Shown here piece by piece: positions 48,909 to 56,203 of a stretch of DNA of 64,000 bases (within the stretch, counting starts at the first letter, position 1; the number at the start of each line of letters is the position of its first letter). Made by a program: the position numbers and the translations under genes. The stretch comes from Lachnospiraceae bacterium. Lineage in GTDB: Bacteria; Bacillota; Clostridia; Lachnospirales; Lachnospiraceae. The stretch lies in NCBI GenBank assembly GCA_015056815.1, contig SVFN01000004.1:62001-126000 (forward strand). Direction: 5' to 3'. A model generated the notes under the pieces. The model ran no database searches. It was not told the DNA's origin and saw nothing but the letters and a program-made list of their open reading frames with translations.

Positions 48909-49310
48909 ATGATGACGACCAAAATACAGCTGATCATCGGATTCTTTCTGATGGTGGCATTTCTGAGCATTGTACAGATGATCAAAAAAAGAAAACTGGA
49001 ATTAAAATATGCCCTGTCATGGCTGGGGGCAATCCTGTTTGTCTTTCTGTTTGACTGTTTCCCGATCCTTTTAAATAAGCTGTCAAGTTTCCTGGGAATC
49101 TGGGCACCGGTCAATATGATCTTTTTTCTGGGATTTTGTTTTGCACTCCTGATTATTTTTATCCTGACGGTTACACTTTCCAGAATGTCCGAGAGGGTAC
49201 GTAAGCTGTCCCAGGCGATCGCACTGAATGAAGAGAAGATCGATGTGCTGATCAAGGAGCAGGAATGCTTACGAAACAAGCTGCAGGAAGACGAAAGACA
49301 GTACATGTGA
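48909..49310 (+). CDS. DUF2304 membrane protein, partner of the DPM1-like enzyme
   Basis: 133 residues. Three helices at about 5-22, 34-50 and 64-88, followed by a cytoplasmic coiled-coil tail (about 95-130) rich in E, L and K. This layout, with KLELKYALSWLGAILFVFLF between the first two helices, is the DUF2304 family. It is normally encoded next to a DPM1-like transferase, as here (14-bp gap). A scaffolding or anchoring role is inferred. Start after AAGGGGGTGAAG. Confidence 0.8.
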   Translation: MMTTKIQLIIGFFLMVAFLSIVQMIKKRKLELKYALSWLGAILFVFLFDCFPILLNKLSSFLGIWAPVNMIFFLGFCFALLIIFILTVTLSRMSERVRKLSQAIALNEEKIDVLIKEQECLRNKLQEDERQYM

Positions 49311-49347
49311 TAAAAGGAAAATACAATGTGGAAGGAATAGAAAGATA

Positions 49348-50388
49348 ATGAAATTTTTAATGATAGGTCTCGGCAGCATCGGCCAGAGACATCTAAGAAA
49401 CATCCGGCGTATTTACGGAGAAGATGCACAGATCATTGCCTATCGTGTGAGAGGACTGCAAAGGACATTTTCCGACACCATGCAGATCAGGAAGAATGTT
49501 TCCCTGGAGGAAGAATTCCGGATACGATCGTTTGGTGACTTACAGGAGGCTCTTTTGGAGAAGCCGGATATTGCATTTATCACCAATCCCACCAATATGC
49601 ACATTCCCTGTGCGATCCAATGTGCGAAGGCAGGCTGTCATCTGTTTTTGGAAAAGCCGGTGTCTGATTCTGAGGAGGGACTAAAAGAGCTTCAAACGAT
49701 CGCAAAAGAAGAGGGGATCAAAATCTTTGTGGGCTATCAGAACCGTTTGAACCCTGCGATCGCCCGACTGAAAGCACTTCTTGAGAACAAGCAGCTGGGC
49801 GTGATCCTGAATGTTCGTTCTGTTGTGGGCGAACGACTGGTCACCATGCATACTTATGAGGATTATAAAGAGACTTATATGGCCAGAAAGGACATGGGCG
49901 GCGGAGTTGTGACCAATCAGATGGTACATGAAATGGATTACCTGCGCTATCTTCTGGGAAATCCGAAGGATGTCTATGCGGTCGGAGGAACACTTGGCAA
50001 TCTGGGTATTGATGTAGAAGATAACTGCGAGGCAATCTTTACATGGGCGGATGGAGAGAGAACATTTCCTGTTTCCGTACATGCGGATTTTTATCAGAGC
50101 CCGCCGGAGAGATATGTACAGGTGGTCGGCACGAAGGGCAAAGCAAAGGCAGATATCATCCATAATGAGATCGAATGGACGGTTGGGGATGAGACTTTCC
50201 TGGAGAAATATGAAGAGTTTGAGAGAAATGATATGTTTATAGAAGAACTAAAATTATTCATGGAGGCTGTAGAACAGTCTGTCAATCCCGCCATCGGCTT
50301 TACGGACGGGATTCTGGGCGTTAAGATGCTCTTGGCCGTAAAGGAATCCATGAAGATGGGAGGTAAGAAAATTGAGTTCGATTTTTGA
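49348..50388 (+). CDS. Gfo/Idh/MocA family oxidoreductase
   Basis: 346 residues. GLGSIGQRHLRNIRR is the NAD(P)-binding loop; FITNPTNMHIPCA and FLEKPVS are family landmarks, the latter with the EKP lysine of the active site; GGGVVTNQMVHEMDYLRYLLG holds the conserved His region. Family members oxidise or reduce a sugar or inositol, often a nucleotide sugar in surface-glycan loci. Here it overlaps an SDR gene by 17 bp, so the two probably act in sequence to make an unusual sugar. Start after GGAAGGAATAG. The substrate is unknown. Confidence 0.88.
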   Translation: MKFLMIGLGSIGQRHLRNIRRIYGEDAQIIAYRVRGLQRTFSDTMQIRKNVSLEEEFRIRSFGDLQEALLEKPDIAFITNPTNMHIPCAIQCAKAGCHLFLEKPVSDSEEGLKELQTIAKEEGIKIFVGYQNRLNPAIARLKALLENKQLGVILNVRSVVGERLVTMHTYEDYKETYMARKDMGGGVVTNQMVHEMDYLRYLLGNPKDVYAVGGTLGNLGIDVEDNCEAIFTWADGERTFPVSVHADFYQSPPERYVQVVGTKGKAKADIIHNEIEWTVGDETFLEKYEEFERNDMFIEELKLFMEAVEQSVNPAIGFTDGILGVKMLLAVKESMKMGGKKIEFDF

Positions 50389-51208
50389 TCAGTTTATGAT
50401 CACCGGAAAGGTGGTCGTTATTACCGGAGGCGCAGGCCTGATCGGCAGACGTCATACGGAGGCGGTTTTGGAGGGTGGCGGTATCCCGGTACTTTTAGAT
50501 CTGTTTGAAGAGCCGCTTGCGAAAGTAAAGGAAGAGTTTCTGGAGAAATATCCACAGGGAAAAGTTGAGACTTATGTGGCAGACATTACCTCGAAGGAAT
50601 GTCTGGAGGGCATAAGGGATGCTTTGCTGGAAAAATATGGTCATATTGACGGACTCATCAACAATGCGGCAAATAATCCGAAGATGGAGGGCGGTTCCAA
50701 AAATATGGGAGCGATCCAGTTTTACAATTTTCCACTGGACATCTGGCAGGAGGATTTGGCAGTAGGACTCACCGGAGCTTTCCTGTGTGCCCAGATATTC
50801 GGTACGGTAATGGAGAAACAAAAAAGCGGTGCAATCATCAACATTTCTTCCGATTATGGTGTGATCAGCCCGAATCAGAATATCTACCGGAAGGAAGGAG
50901 TATCGGAGGAGGAACAGATCATCAAGCCGGTATCCTATTCCGTGGTAAAACATGGCTTAATGGGACTGACGAAATATCTTGCCACCTATTGGGGCAAAAA
51001 GGGTGTGAGAGTCAATACCCTGTGTCCTGCCAGTCTTTTCAACGGTCAGGACGAGGAATTCGTAAAAAAGATTTCTGAGCTGATCCCCATGGGACGCATG
51101 AGCCGCCCTGACGAATATCCCGCGACCGTCCTTTATCTGCTGTCCGACGCCAGCTCCTACATGACCGGTGCCACCGTCATCCTCGACGGCGGAAGAACCA
51201 TATGGTAA
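50372..51208 (+). CDS. Short-chain dehydrogenase/reductase (SDR)
   Basis: 278 residues. GKVVVITGGAGLIGRRHTEAVL holds the TGxxxGxG-type coenzyme loop (TGGAGLIG); NNAANNPKM replaces NNAG; the catalytic set is NISSDYG (Ser) and SYSVVKHG (Y-x3-K). The C-terminal ATVLYLLSDASSYMTGATVILDGG is classic SDR. It resembles PtmA-like SDRs of flagellin or polysaccharide sugar loci. The start is TTG at 50372, eight bases after GGGAGGT, inside the end of the upstream gene; no ATG lies close. A structured repeat array begins just after its stop. Confidence 0.87.
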   Translation: MSSIFDQFMITGKVVVITGGAGLIGRRHTEAVLEGGGIPVLLDLFEEPLAKVKEEFLEKYPQGKVETYVADITSKECLEGIRDALLEKYGHIDGLINNAANNPKMEGGSKNMGAIQFYNFPLDIWQEDLAVGLTGAFLCAQIFGTVMEKQKSGAIINISSDYGVISPNQNIYRKEGVSEEEQIIKPVSYSVVKHGLMGLTKYLATYWGKKGVRVNTLCPASLFNGQDEEFVKKISELIPMGRMSRPDEYPATVLYLLSDASSYMTGATVILDGGRTIW

Positions 51209-51223
51209 AGCAATGAGTCATGC

Positions 51224-51288
51224 GTTCACAGCTTTCAGACGATTCCGTGCAAGCTTGCTTGCAAAGGAAACGTCTGAAAGCTGTGAAC
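51224..51288. repeat. 18-bp perfect inverted repeat at the entry of the array
   Basis: GTTCACAGCTTTCAGACG (51224-51241) is the exact reverse complement of CGTCTGAAAGCTGTGAAC (51271-51288). With one mismatch the stem extends by a further ATTCC/GGAAA, and the loop itself contains a GCAAGC-type hairpin. It is an inverted copy of part of the unit, so the array starts with a head-to-head end. Confidence 0.9.
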
Positions 51289-51990
51289 ATAGGGCGAAAG
51301 CCCGCCATGAGAAAATTGCCGTCGGAAACAAAAAAGGAAAAGAAACAGAAAGCGGCAATTTTCGAATGGAGCATGACGGAGAAGAGGGAGACGAAAACGT
51401 GCAAGCAAGCTTGCAAAGGAAACGTCTGAAAGCTGTGAACATAGGGCGAAAGCCCGCCATGAGAAAATTGCCGTCGGAAACAAAAAAGGAAAAGAAACAG
51501 AAACCGGCAATTTGCGAATGGAGCATGACGGAGAAGAGGGAGACGAAAACGTGCAAGCAAGCTTGCAAAGGAATCGTCTGAACGCTGTGAACATAGGGCG
51601 AAAGCCCGCCATGAGAAAATTGCCGTCGGAAACAAAAAGAAAAAGAAACAGAAAGCGGCAATTTTCGAATGGAGCATGAAGGATAAAAGGGAGACGAAAA
51701 GGTGCAAGCAAGCTAGCAAAGGAAACGTCTGAACGCTGTGAACATAGGGCGAAAGCCCGCCATGAGAAAATTGCCGTCGGAGACAAAAAAGGAAAAGAAA
51801 CAGAAAGCGGCAATTTTCGAATGGAGCATGACGGATAAAAGGGAGACGATTCCGTGCAAGCAAGCTTGCAAAGGAAACGTCTGAACGCTGTGAACATAGG
51901 GCGAAAGCCCGCCATTCGAAAATTGCCGTCGGAGACAAAAAAGGAAAAGAAACAGAAAGCGGCAATTTTCGGATGGAGCATGACGGAGCA
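51224..51990. repeat. Array of five 151-152-bp tandem repeats built of hairpins
   Basis: Using CGTCTGAA as reference, units begin at 51271, 51423, 51575, 51726 and 51878 (periods 152, 152, 151, 152). Each contains GCAAGCTTGC (palindrome), a perfect GGGC-GAAA-GCCC hairpin, and AAAATTGCCG paired across about 30 purine-rich bases with CGGCAATTTT. Copies differ at a few positions only. The unit length is not a multiple of three, so coding is unlikely. The array fills the whole space between the SDR gene (ends 51208) and the DUF6483 gene (starts 52004). The last unit ends in the GAGGGAG that serves as ribosome site for that gene. Confidence 0.92.
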
Positions 51991-52003
51991 GAGGGAGAAT
52001 GAT

Positions 52004-52393
52004 ATGAACTTTGAAGATGAGAAAGATTATATTATGAGGATCATTAAAGAGCTTGTCAGTGTGTTGATCTCTCTGATCCTGGGAAAGAAATATGTCGCAG
52101 TTGAACCCGAAATCCAGAATAAATATGAAGTTTCAGGGAAAAAGTTAGGCGAATACTACGCGTTGATCGATCGTGGAGAAATCGATGCAGCAGAGAACCG
52201 GCTTCTTGAAAAGATAGATTATACAAGCAAAGAAGAAGTCGCTGCAGCAGTACTTTTTTACCGTTACTTATCGGAAAAAGAGGAAAGTTTCCTCAAAGAC
52301 CATGATTTTTCAAAAGAAGAAGTGCTCGACGGCCTTCACAGGATCGCCCGGAATGCAGGATATTCCGAAGCACTGGAATTAATACAACAATAA
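52004..52393 (+). CDS. DUF6483 family protein
   Basis: 129 residues. The start MNFEDEKDYIMRIIKELVSVLISLILGKKY is the family opening, followed by a helical region (about 38-125) with YYALIDRGEIDAAENRLLEKI, of TPR-like character. No signal peptide; likely cytoplasmic or membrane-associated through the hydrophobic segment at 15-28. Role unknown. ATG 52004 has GAGGGAG 7-8 bases upstream; that sequence belongs to the last unit of the repeat array. The frame is open back into the repeat to 51854 without a stop, but upstream codons have no ribosome site. Confidence 0.8.
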   Translation: MNFEDEKDYIMRIIKELVSVLISLILGKKYVAVEPEIQNKYEVSGKKLGEYYALIDRGEIDAAENRLLEKIDYTSKEEVAAAVLFYRYLSEKEESFLKDHDFSKEEVLDGLHRIARNAGYSEALELIQQ

Positions 52394-52426
52394 ATCCATA
52401 TCTATATGGCAGGAAAGAAAGTCATA

Positions 52427-52435
52427 TGATATAAT
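52427..52435 (+). promoter_or_regulatory. Extended -10 promoter for rfbD with a palindrome at -35
   Basis: TGATATAAT (52427-52435): a perfect -10 with TG ahead. The -35 region (TGGCAG) is weak and overlaps a palindrome, CCATAT-CT-ATATGG (52396-52409), which could be an operator. Confidence 0.65.
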
Positions 52436-52514
52436 GAGCGTTAGCGAGCAGCGAATGGCGATCATGGACGCAAACAGGAAAATCAAATAGAATATCTGAA
52501 ATAGGAGAATCACG

Positions 52515-53369
52515 ATGAAGAAAATTATTGTAACAGGCTGCAACGGACAGCTGGGGCGTGCCATTAATCAGGTGTATGCAGGGAAGAGTGACTATGAACT
52601 GGTGAATACGGATGTGATAGAGGGAGACGGTATTACCTCCTTAAACATTACAGACGTCGATCAGGTACTTGACTTCGCAAGACAGGTAAAACCTTATGCG
52701 ATCATCAACTGTGCCGCACACACCAATGTTGACAAGTGTGAGACAGATGTGGATAATGCCTACAGGATCAATGCGATCGGACCGCGCAATTTAAGTATCG
52801 CGGCTACGGAGACCGGAGCGAAGCTTATCCATGTTTCCACAGATTATGTGTTTGAGGGAAATGATCCCAATCCGCGGACAGAGTTTGACAAGGTAAACCC
52901 GATCAGCATGTACGGTCGCACGAAATTAGCCGGAGAAGAATTTGTGAAACAGTTTGCAAAGGATTATTTTATCATCCGGACAGCATGGCTGTATGGAGAC
53001 GGCAAAAACTTTGCCAGGACTATGTTAAGACTTTCCGAGGATCATGATGAGATCAAAGTAGTCAACGACCAGATCGGCTCACCGACCAGTGCAAGTGAAC
53101 TGGCAAAAGCGATCGCGTATCTTGAACCGACCGAGAATTACGGCTTGTTCCATGGCACCTGCGAGGGTATCTGCAGCTGGGCGGATTTTGCCGCGGAAGT
53201 ACTGCGCCTGGCCGGAAAGAGCACGGTGATCTGTGGGATTTCCACGGAAGAATACAATTCTCCGACGCAAAGACCGGCCTATTCTGTATTGGAGAATTAT
53301 ATGTTAAAGCTGACTACCGATTTTATGTTTGCCGACTGGCATGATGCGATCGCAGAATATATGCGATAA
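52515..53369 (+). CDS. rfbD: dTDP-4-dehydrorhamnose reductase (RmlD)
   Basis: 284 residues. MKKIIVTGCNGQLGRAI holds the coenzyme loop (GCNGQLG); STDYVFEG and YGRTKLAGE carry the active-site Thr/Tyr/Lys of this SDR; GLFHGTCEGICSWADFA is typical of RmlD. It reduces dTDP-4-keto-rhamnose to dTDP-L-rhamnose, the last step of the pathway. The product feeds rhamnosyl transferases making surface glycan. Own promoter; ribosome site TAGGAGAA. rfbB and rfbA are 4-6 kb downstream and not contiguous. A duplicated 179-bp element follows. Confidence 0.95.
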   Translation: MKKIIVTGCNGQLGRAINQVYAGKSDYELVNTDVIEGDGITSLNITDVDQVLDFARQVKPYAIINCAAHTNVDKCETDVDNAYRINAIGPRNLSIAATETGAKLIHVSTDYVFEGNDPNPRTEFDKVNPISMYGRTKLAGEEFVKQFAKDYFIIRTAWLYGDGKNFARTMLRLSEDHDEIKVVNDQIGSPTSASELAKAIAYLEPTENYGLFHGTCEGICSWADFAAEVLRLAGKSTVICGISTEEYNSPTQRPAYSVLENYMLKLTTDFMFADWHDAIAEYMR

Positions 53370-53395
53370 ATCGCGTTACGATCCGCAATCTCATA

Positions 53396-53451
53396 AAAAA
53401 ACAGAAGCAGGCTCGACGAGCTTGCTCGCAAGAGAATGCTTCTGTTTTTTT
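53396..53451 (+). terminator. Terminator-like hairpin after rfbD (copy 1)
   Basis: AAAAAACAGAAGCA pairs with TGCTTCTGTTTTTT (14 bp) across a 27-base loop that itself has CTCG/CGAG and CTTGC/GCAAG stems. The T-run is long, and the A-run at the other end could make it work on both strands. Confidence 0.75.
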
Positions 53452-53575
53452 ATGATTCCTGCGAAGCAGGAACCTTAACGGAATGAATAGGGCAGGCGAG
53501 CGGAAGCAAGCCGGAGAGTGCGAGAGCACGAGCCCTATGAATGACGGTAAGGAGGATTGCGGGGTAAAGAGGAAG

Positions 53576-53630
53576 AAAAACAGAAGCAGGCTCGACGAGC
53601 TTGCTCGCAAGAGAATGCTTCTGTTTTTTT
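53576..53630 (+). terminator. Terminator-like hairpin, second copy
   Basis: Same stem as copy 1 (AAAAACAGAAGCA / TGCTTCTGTTTTT) within the duplicated 179-bp element. Two in series would make a strong stop between rfbD and the next gene. Confidence 0.75.
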
Positions 53631-53787
53631 ATGATTCCTGCGAAGCAGGAACCTTAACGGAATGAATAGGGCAGGCGAGCGGAAGCAAGCCGGAGAGTGC
53701 GAGAGCACGAGCCCTATGAATGACGGTAAGGAGGATTGCGAGGTAAAGGGGAAGAAAATATAATAAAAACATAAAGGTAAGAAAACT

Positions 53788-55026
53788 ATGTTAGACAAAG
53801 CGATCCAAAACGGATTTAACAAAGAATTGCATATCAAAACGAAGAAAGGCGGGACTATCGCGTTTGGAATCTACGATATCCTGCTCTTTCTCTGTGTGAC
53901 TTTTACGGCATTGATGGTACGCTATGCTCTGCGCAATGTAGTGGCGGATGACTACACCATCTTTTTTGAACCCTGGGTGGCCACACTGCGGGAGGCGGGC
54001 GGCGGTATCAGGGGACTGAATGCCCATTTTGACTATGTGGATTATACCACACCGTATCTGTTTATATTATCCTGCATCAGTATCTGCCCGTTTCTCAATT
54101 CCCTGTTTTTGATGAAACTGGTATCGGTATTGTTTGATTTTTCAGCGGCAGTGGCAGTGATGTTTCTGGTGTATCATGAGAAGAAAAATACGACTCTTTC
54201 CATTGCGGCGTATGGATGCCTTCTGCTGGCACCGACGATTGTGGCCAACAGCTCCATGTGGGCACAGTGTGATATTATCTTTACCAGCTTTGTGATGTGG
54301 TCGGTTTATTTTATCCTGAAGGATAAACCGGTTTGTGCCATGATCTTTTATGGCGCAGCGTTTGCATTTAAACTGCAGACATTCTTTGTCCTGCCGTTAT
54401 TTGTGATCCTTTGGATGAAGGGGAGAGTGAAGGCAAAACATTTTCTGTTTGTGCCGCTTATGTACCTGGTAGGGATCATTCCGGGACTGATCGCAGGTCA
54501 GAACTTTCTGGACCTGATCGGAGTCTATGTGATGCAGGCGGATGGCAAGATGGACATTTATGCTTTGTCCCATAAATTCCCGAATATCTATCAGCTTGTC
54601 GGGACGGATACGTTTCTCATTGAATATGCGGACGCAGGAGTATGGCTTGCATTGGGAGCTCTTATGATCCTGATGTATACTTTTGCAAGAAAACAGTATG
54701 AACTGACAGACGGTCTGATCCTGCAGATGGCGATGCTTCTTACCATGACGGTGGTTTTTTTCCTGCCACATATGCATGAGCGCTATGCTGTTCTGGTGGA
54801 TGTGCTTGCGATCGCCTATGCGTTTTGCAGGCCGCGTAAGTTCTATATTCCGGTACTGATGATCTTATCCTCTTTTGCAGGATACAGTATTTATCTTGCG
54901 AAGCAGACAATCCTTCCCATGTGCGTGTACACCCTGTTTTTTGTCTATGTGATGTTTGTACTGGGAACGGATATTTATCGTGAGATGAATGGAAATTCTG
55001 CGGTCACAACGGGTACGGCAGAATAA
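53788..55026 (+). CDS. Gpi18-like mannosyltransferase family membrane protein (GT-C)
   Basis: 412 residues, about 11 helices. The first external loop has RNVVADDYTIFFEPWVATLREAGG, with the Asp-Asp at the GT-C catalytic position; NSSMWAQCDIIFT and FFLPHMHERYAVLVDVLAIAYAF are recurrent blocks in Gpi18-like (COG5542) proteins. They should use a polyprenyl-phosphate sugar to glycosylate an acceptor outside the membrane. Start after AAAGGTAAG. A related, more divergent copy follows. Sugar specificity is not known. Confidence 0.8.
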   Translation: MLDKAIQNGFNKELHIKTKKGGTIAFGIYDILLFLCVTFTALMVRYALRNVVADDYTIFFEPWVATLREAGGGIRGLNAHFDYVDYTTPYLFILSCISICPFLNSLFLMKLVSVLFDFSAAVAVMFLVYHEKKNTTLSIAAYGCLLLAPTIVANSSMWAQCDIIFTSFVMWSVYFILKDKPVCAMIFYGAAFAFKLQTFFVLPLFVILWMKGRVKAKHFLFVPLMYLVGIIPGLIAGQNFLDLIGVYVMQADGKMDIYALSHKFPNIYQLVGTDTFLIEYADAGVWLALGALMILMYTFARKQYELTDGLILQMAMLLTMTVVFFLPHMHERYAVLVDVLAIAYAFCRPRKFYIPVLMILSSFAGYSIYLAKQTILPMCVYTLFFVYVMFVLGTDIYREMNGNSAVTTGTAE

Positions 55027-55077
55027 GGAGAAAGTGAAAAGTCAGATATGACAAAGGATGGTAAGAAAGGAAGAAGA

Positions 55078-56151
55078 ATGGACGAAAAATTTACGGGCTG
55101 GCTTGTGAGAGAGCATAAAATAACGAAGATCGCACCGATCGACTATCTGCTGCTTGCAGGCACGTTTGCAGCAGGAGTGATGTTGCGGGCACAGGTCTGG
55201 GGAGCTGTTTTTGAAAATGCAGCATATCAGAATACCGTTTTGACCATGAAGATTGTCTCTGCAATATTTGAGATCCTTGTAGCCGTTTTGACGGGACTGA
55301 TCGTGCACAGGCTGACAGGGCATAAGATCCGGTCATTCCTGGCATACGGTATCGGCATGATGCTGCCCGTACTTGTGGCAGGAAGTGCCATGTGGGGCAT
55401 GGGGGACGCAGTGTATCTGTTTTTTGTGCTGTTTTCCCTGTTTTTATTGTTGACAGATGGGAATGTTTTTGTACTGTCGCTTGTGTTCTATGGAATGGCG
55501 GTATTTTTCAACATATATGCGCTGTTTATATTTCCGGTTTACATCTGGTACTATTTCACAAAGAAGCCGGAGAGAAACTGGGTATCGGGATTTTTGGCGC
55601 CGGCTTTGGGTATCATACTGCACTTTGTCATGGATCGGGGGGAGGCCTCTGCGTTTATTCTGTTCCGTGAGGAAGGAAAGCTGGCAGCATCCAGAGGAAG
55701 CGTGCTTCTTAGCTATCATTATCCGAATCTGTATCAGCTTGTGGGGGCGGATGCCTTTGTACATGAGTACGGAACGGGATTTCGCTACGTGGTGCTTGGT
55801 GCGGTGGCGATCGCCACGATTCTGGGGATGCGTTTTATCAAAGAGATGACAAAGGAAGACATTGTCCGATACAGCCTGCTTTTTTCAATCGCGATTCCCT
55901 GGTTTCTGCCTTTTATGGATGAGCGTGCCGGACTTCTTGCCGCGGTACTGTCCGTTTTTTATGGATTTACCCGATTAAAACGCTTTTATGTTGCGATCCT
56001 GCAGGTGACGATCACATATCTGGCTTATGCAGCTTATTTCAGGGGAGACAGTTTTCTTCCATTGTCTGTGATCGCGCTTGTGCAGTTGATTTTGTTTTTG
56101 TATCTGGTGTGGGCAGAGGCGACGGAAAATGACCGGCTTTGTGAAAAATGA
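55078..56151 (+). CDS. Second Gpi18-like membrane protein (divergent copy)
   Basis: 357 residues, about 10 helices. The order of blocks follows the upstream gene: VAGSAMWGMGDAVYLFFVLFSL, YFSTYM-like loop (here VFFNIYALFIFPVYIWYYF), HYPNLYQLVGADAFVHEYG and WFLPFMDERAGLLAAVLSVFYGF. The first loop is shortened and its DDY acid pair is missing (RAQVWGAVFENAAYQN), so it may be inactive or have another role. Start ATG 55078 follows AAGGAAGAAG; ATG 55048 is an alternative 10 codons up. An acyltransferase gene follows. Confidence 0.72.
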   Translation: MDEKFTGWLVREHKITKIAPIDYLLLAGTFAAGVMLRAQVWGAVFENAAYQNTVLTMKIVSAIFEILVAVLTGLIVHRLTGHKIRSFLAYGIGMMLPVLVAGSAMWGMGDAVYLFFVLFSLFLLLTDGNVFVLSLVFYGMAVFFNIYALFIFPVYIWYYFTKKPERNWVSGFLAPALGIILHFVMDRGEASAFILFREEGKLAASRGSVLLSYHYPNLYQLVGADAFVHEYGTGFRYVVLGAVAIATILGMRFIKEMTKEDIVRYSLLFSIAIPWFLPFMDERAGLLAAVLSVFYGFTRLKRFYVAILQVTITYLAYAAYFRGDSFLPLSVIALVQLILFLYLVWAEATENDRLCEK

Positions 56152-56203
56152 CCGGGACAGACGACGGAACCGGCTGAAAAAGAGATGATTTAGAGAGGTT
56201 TTT

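Larger units (their letters stand above)
53395..53754. repeat. Near-perfect tandem duplication of a 179-bp hairpin element
   Basis: Copy 1 (about 53397-53575) and copy 2 (53576-53754) differ at two bases. Each holds a terminator-like stem AACAGAAGCA / TGCTTCTGTT with T-run, TTCCTGC-GAA-GCAGGAA, GTGC-GAGA-GCAC, an ATAGGGC/GCCCTAT clamp, and a late AAGGAGG. The region 53370-53787 has no gene; the remaining 30 bases form the A-rich leader of the next gene. Confidence 0.93.

Noticed and set aside
51177..51981. Long minus-strand ORFs (about 250 residues) across the 152-bp array
   Set aside because: The unit length is not a multiple of three, so each copy is read in a different frame; openness comes from the purine-rich sequence having few stops. 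No ribosome site or promoter on that strand.
51224..51990. CRISPR array
   Set aside because: Units are 152 bp with no alternating spacers, and there are no cas genes.
51224..53754. Retron-type or other RNA-templated system
   Set aside because: No reverse transcriptase or effector gene nearby, although the DNA is hairpin-rich.
53323..53837. ORFs on both strands through the 179-bp duplication, including a 60-codon plus-strand one
   Set aside because: They cross the hairpins and terminator stems, are not kept between the two copies, and have no family features.
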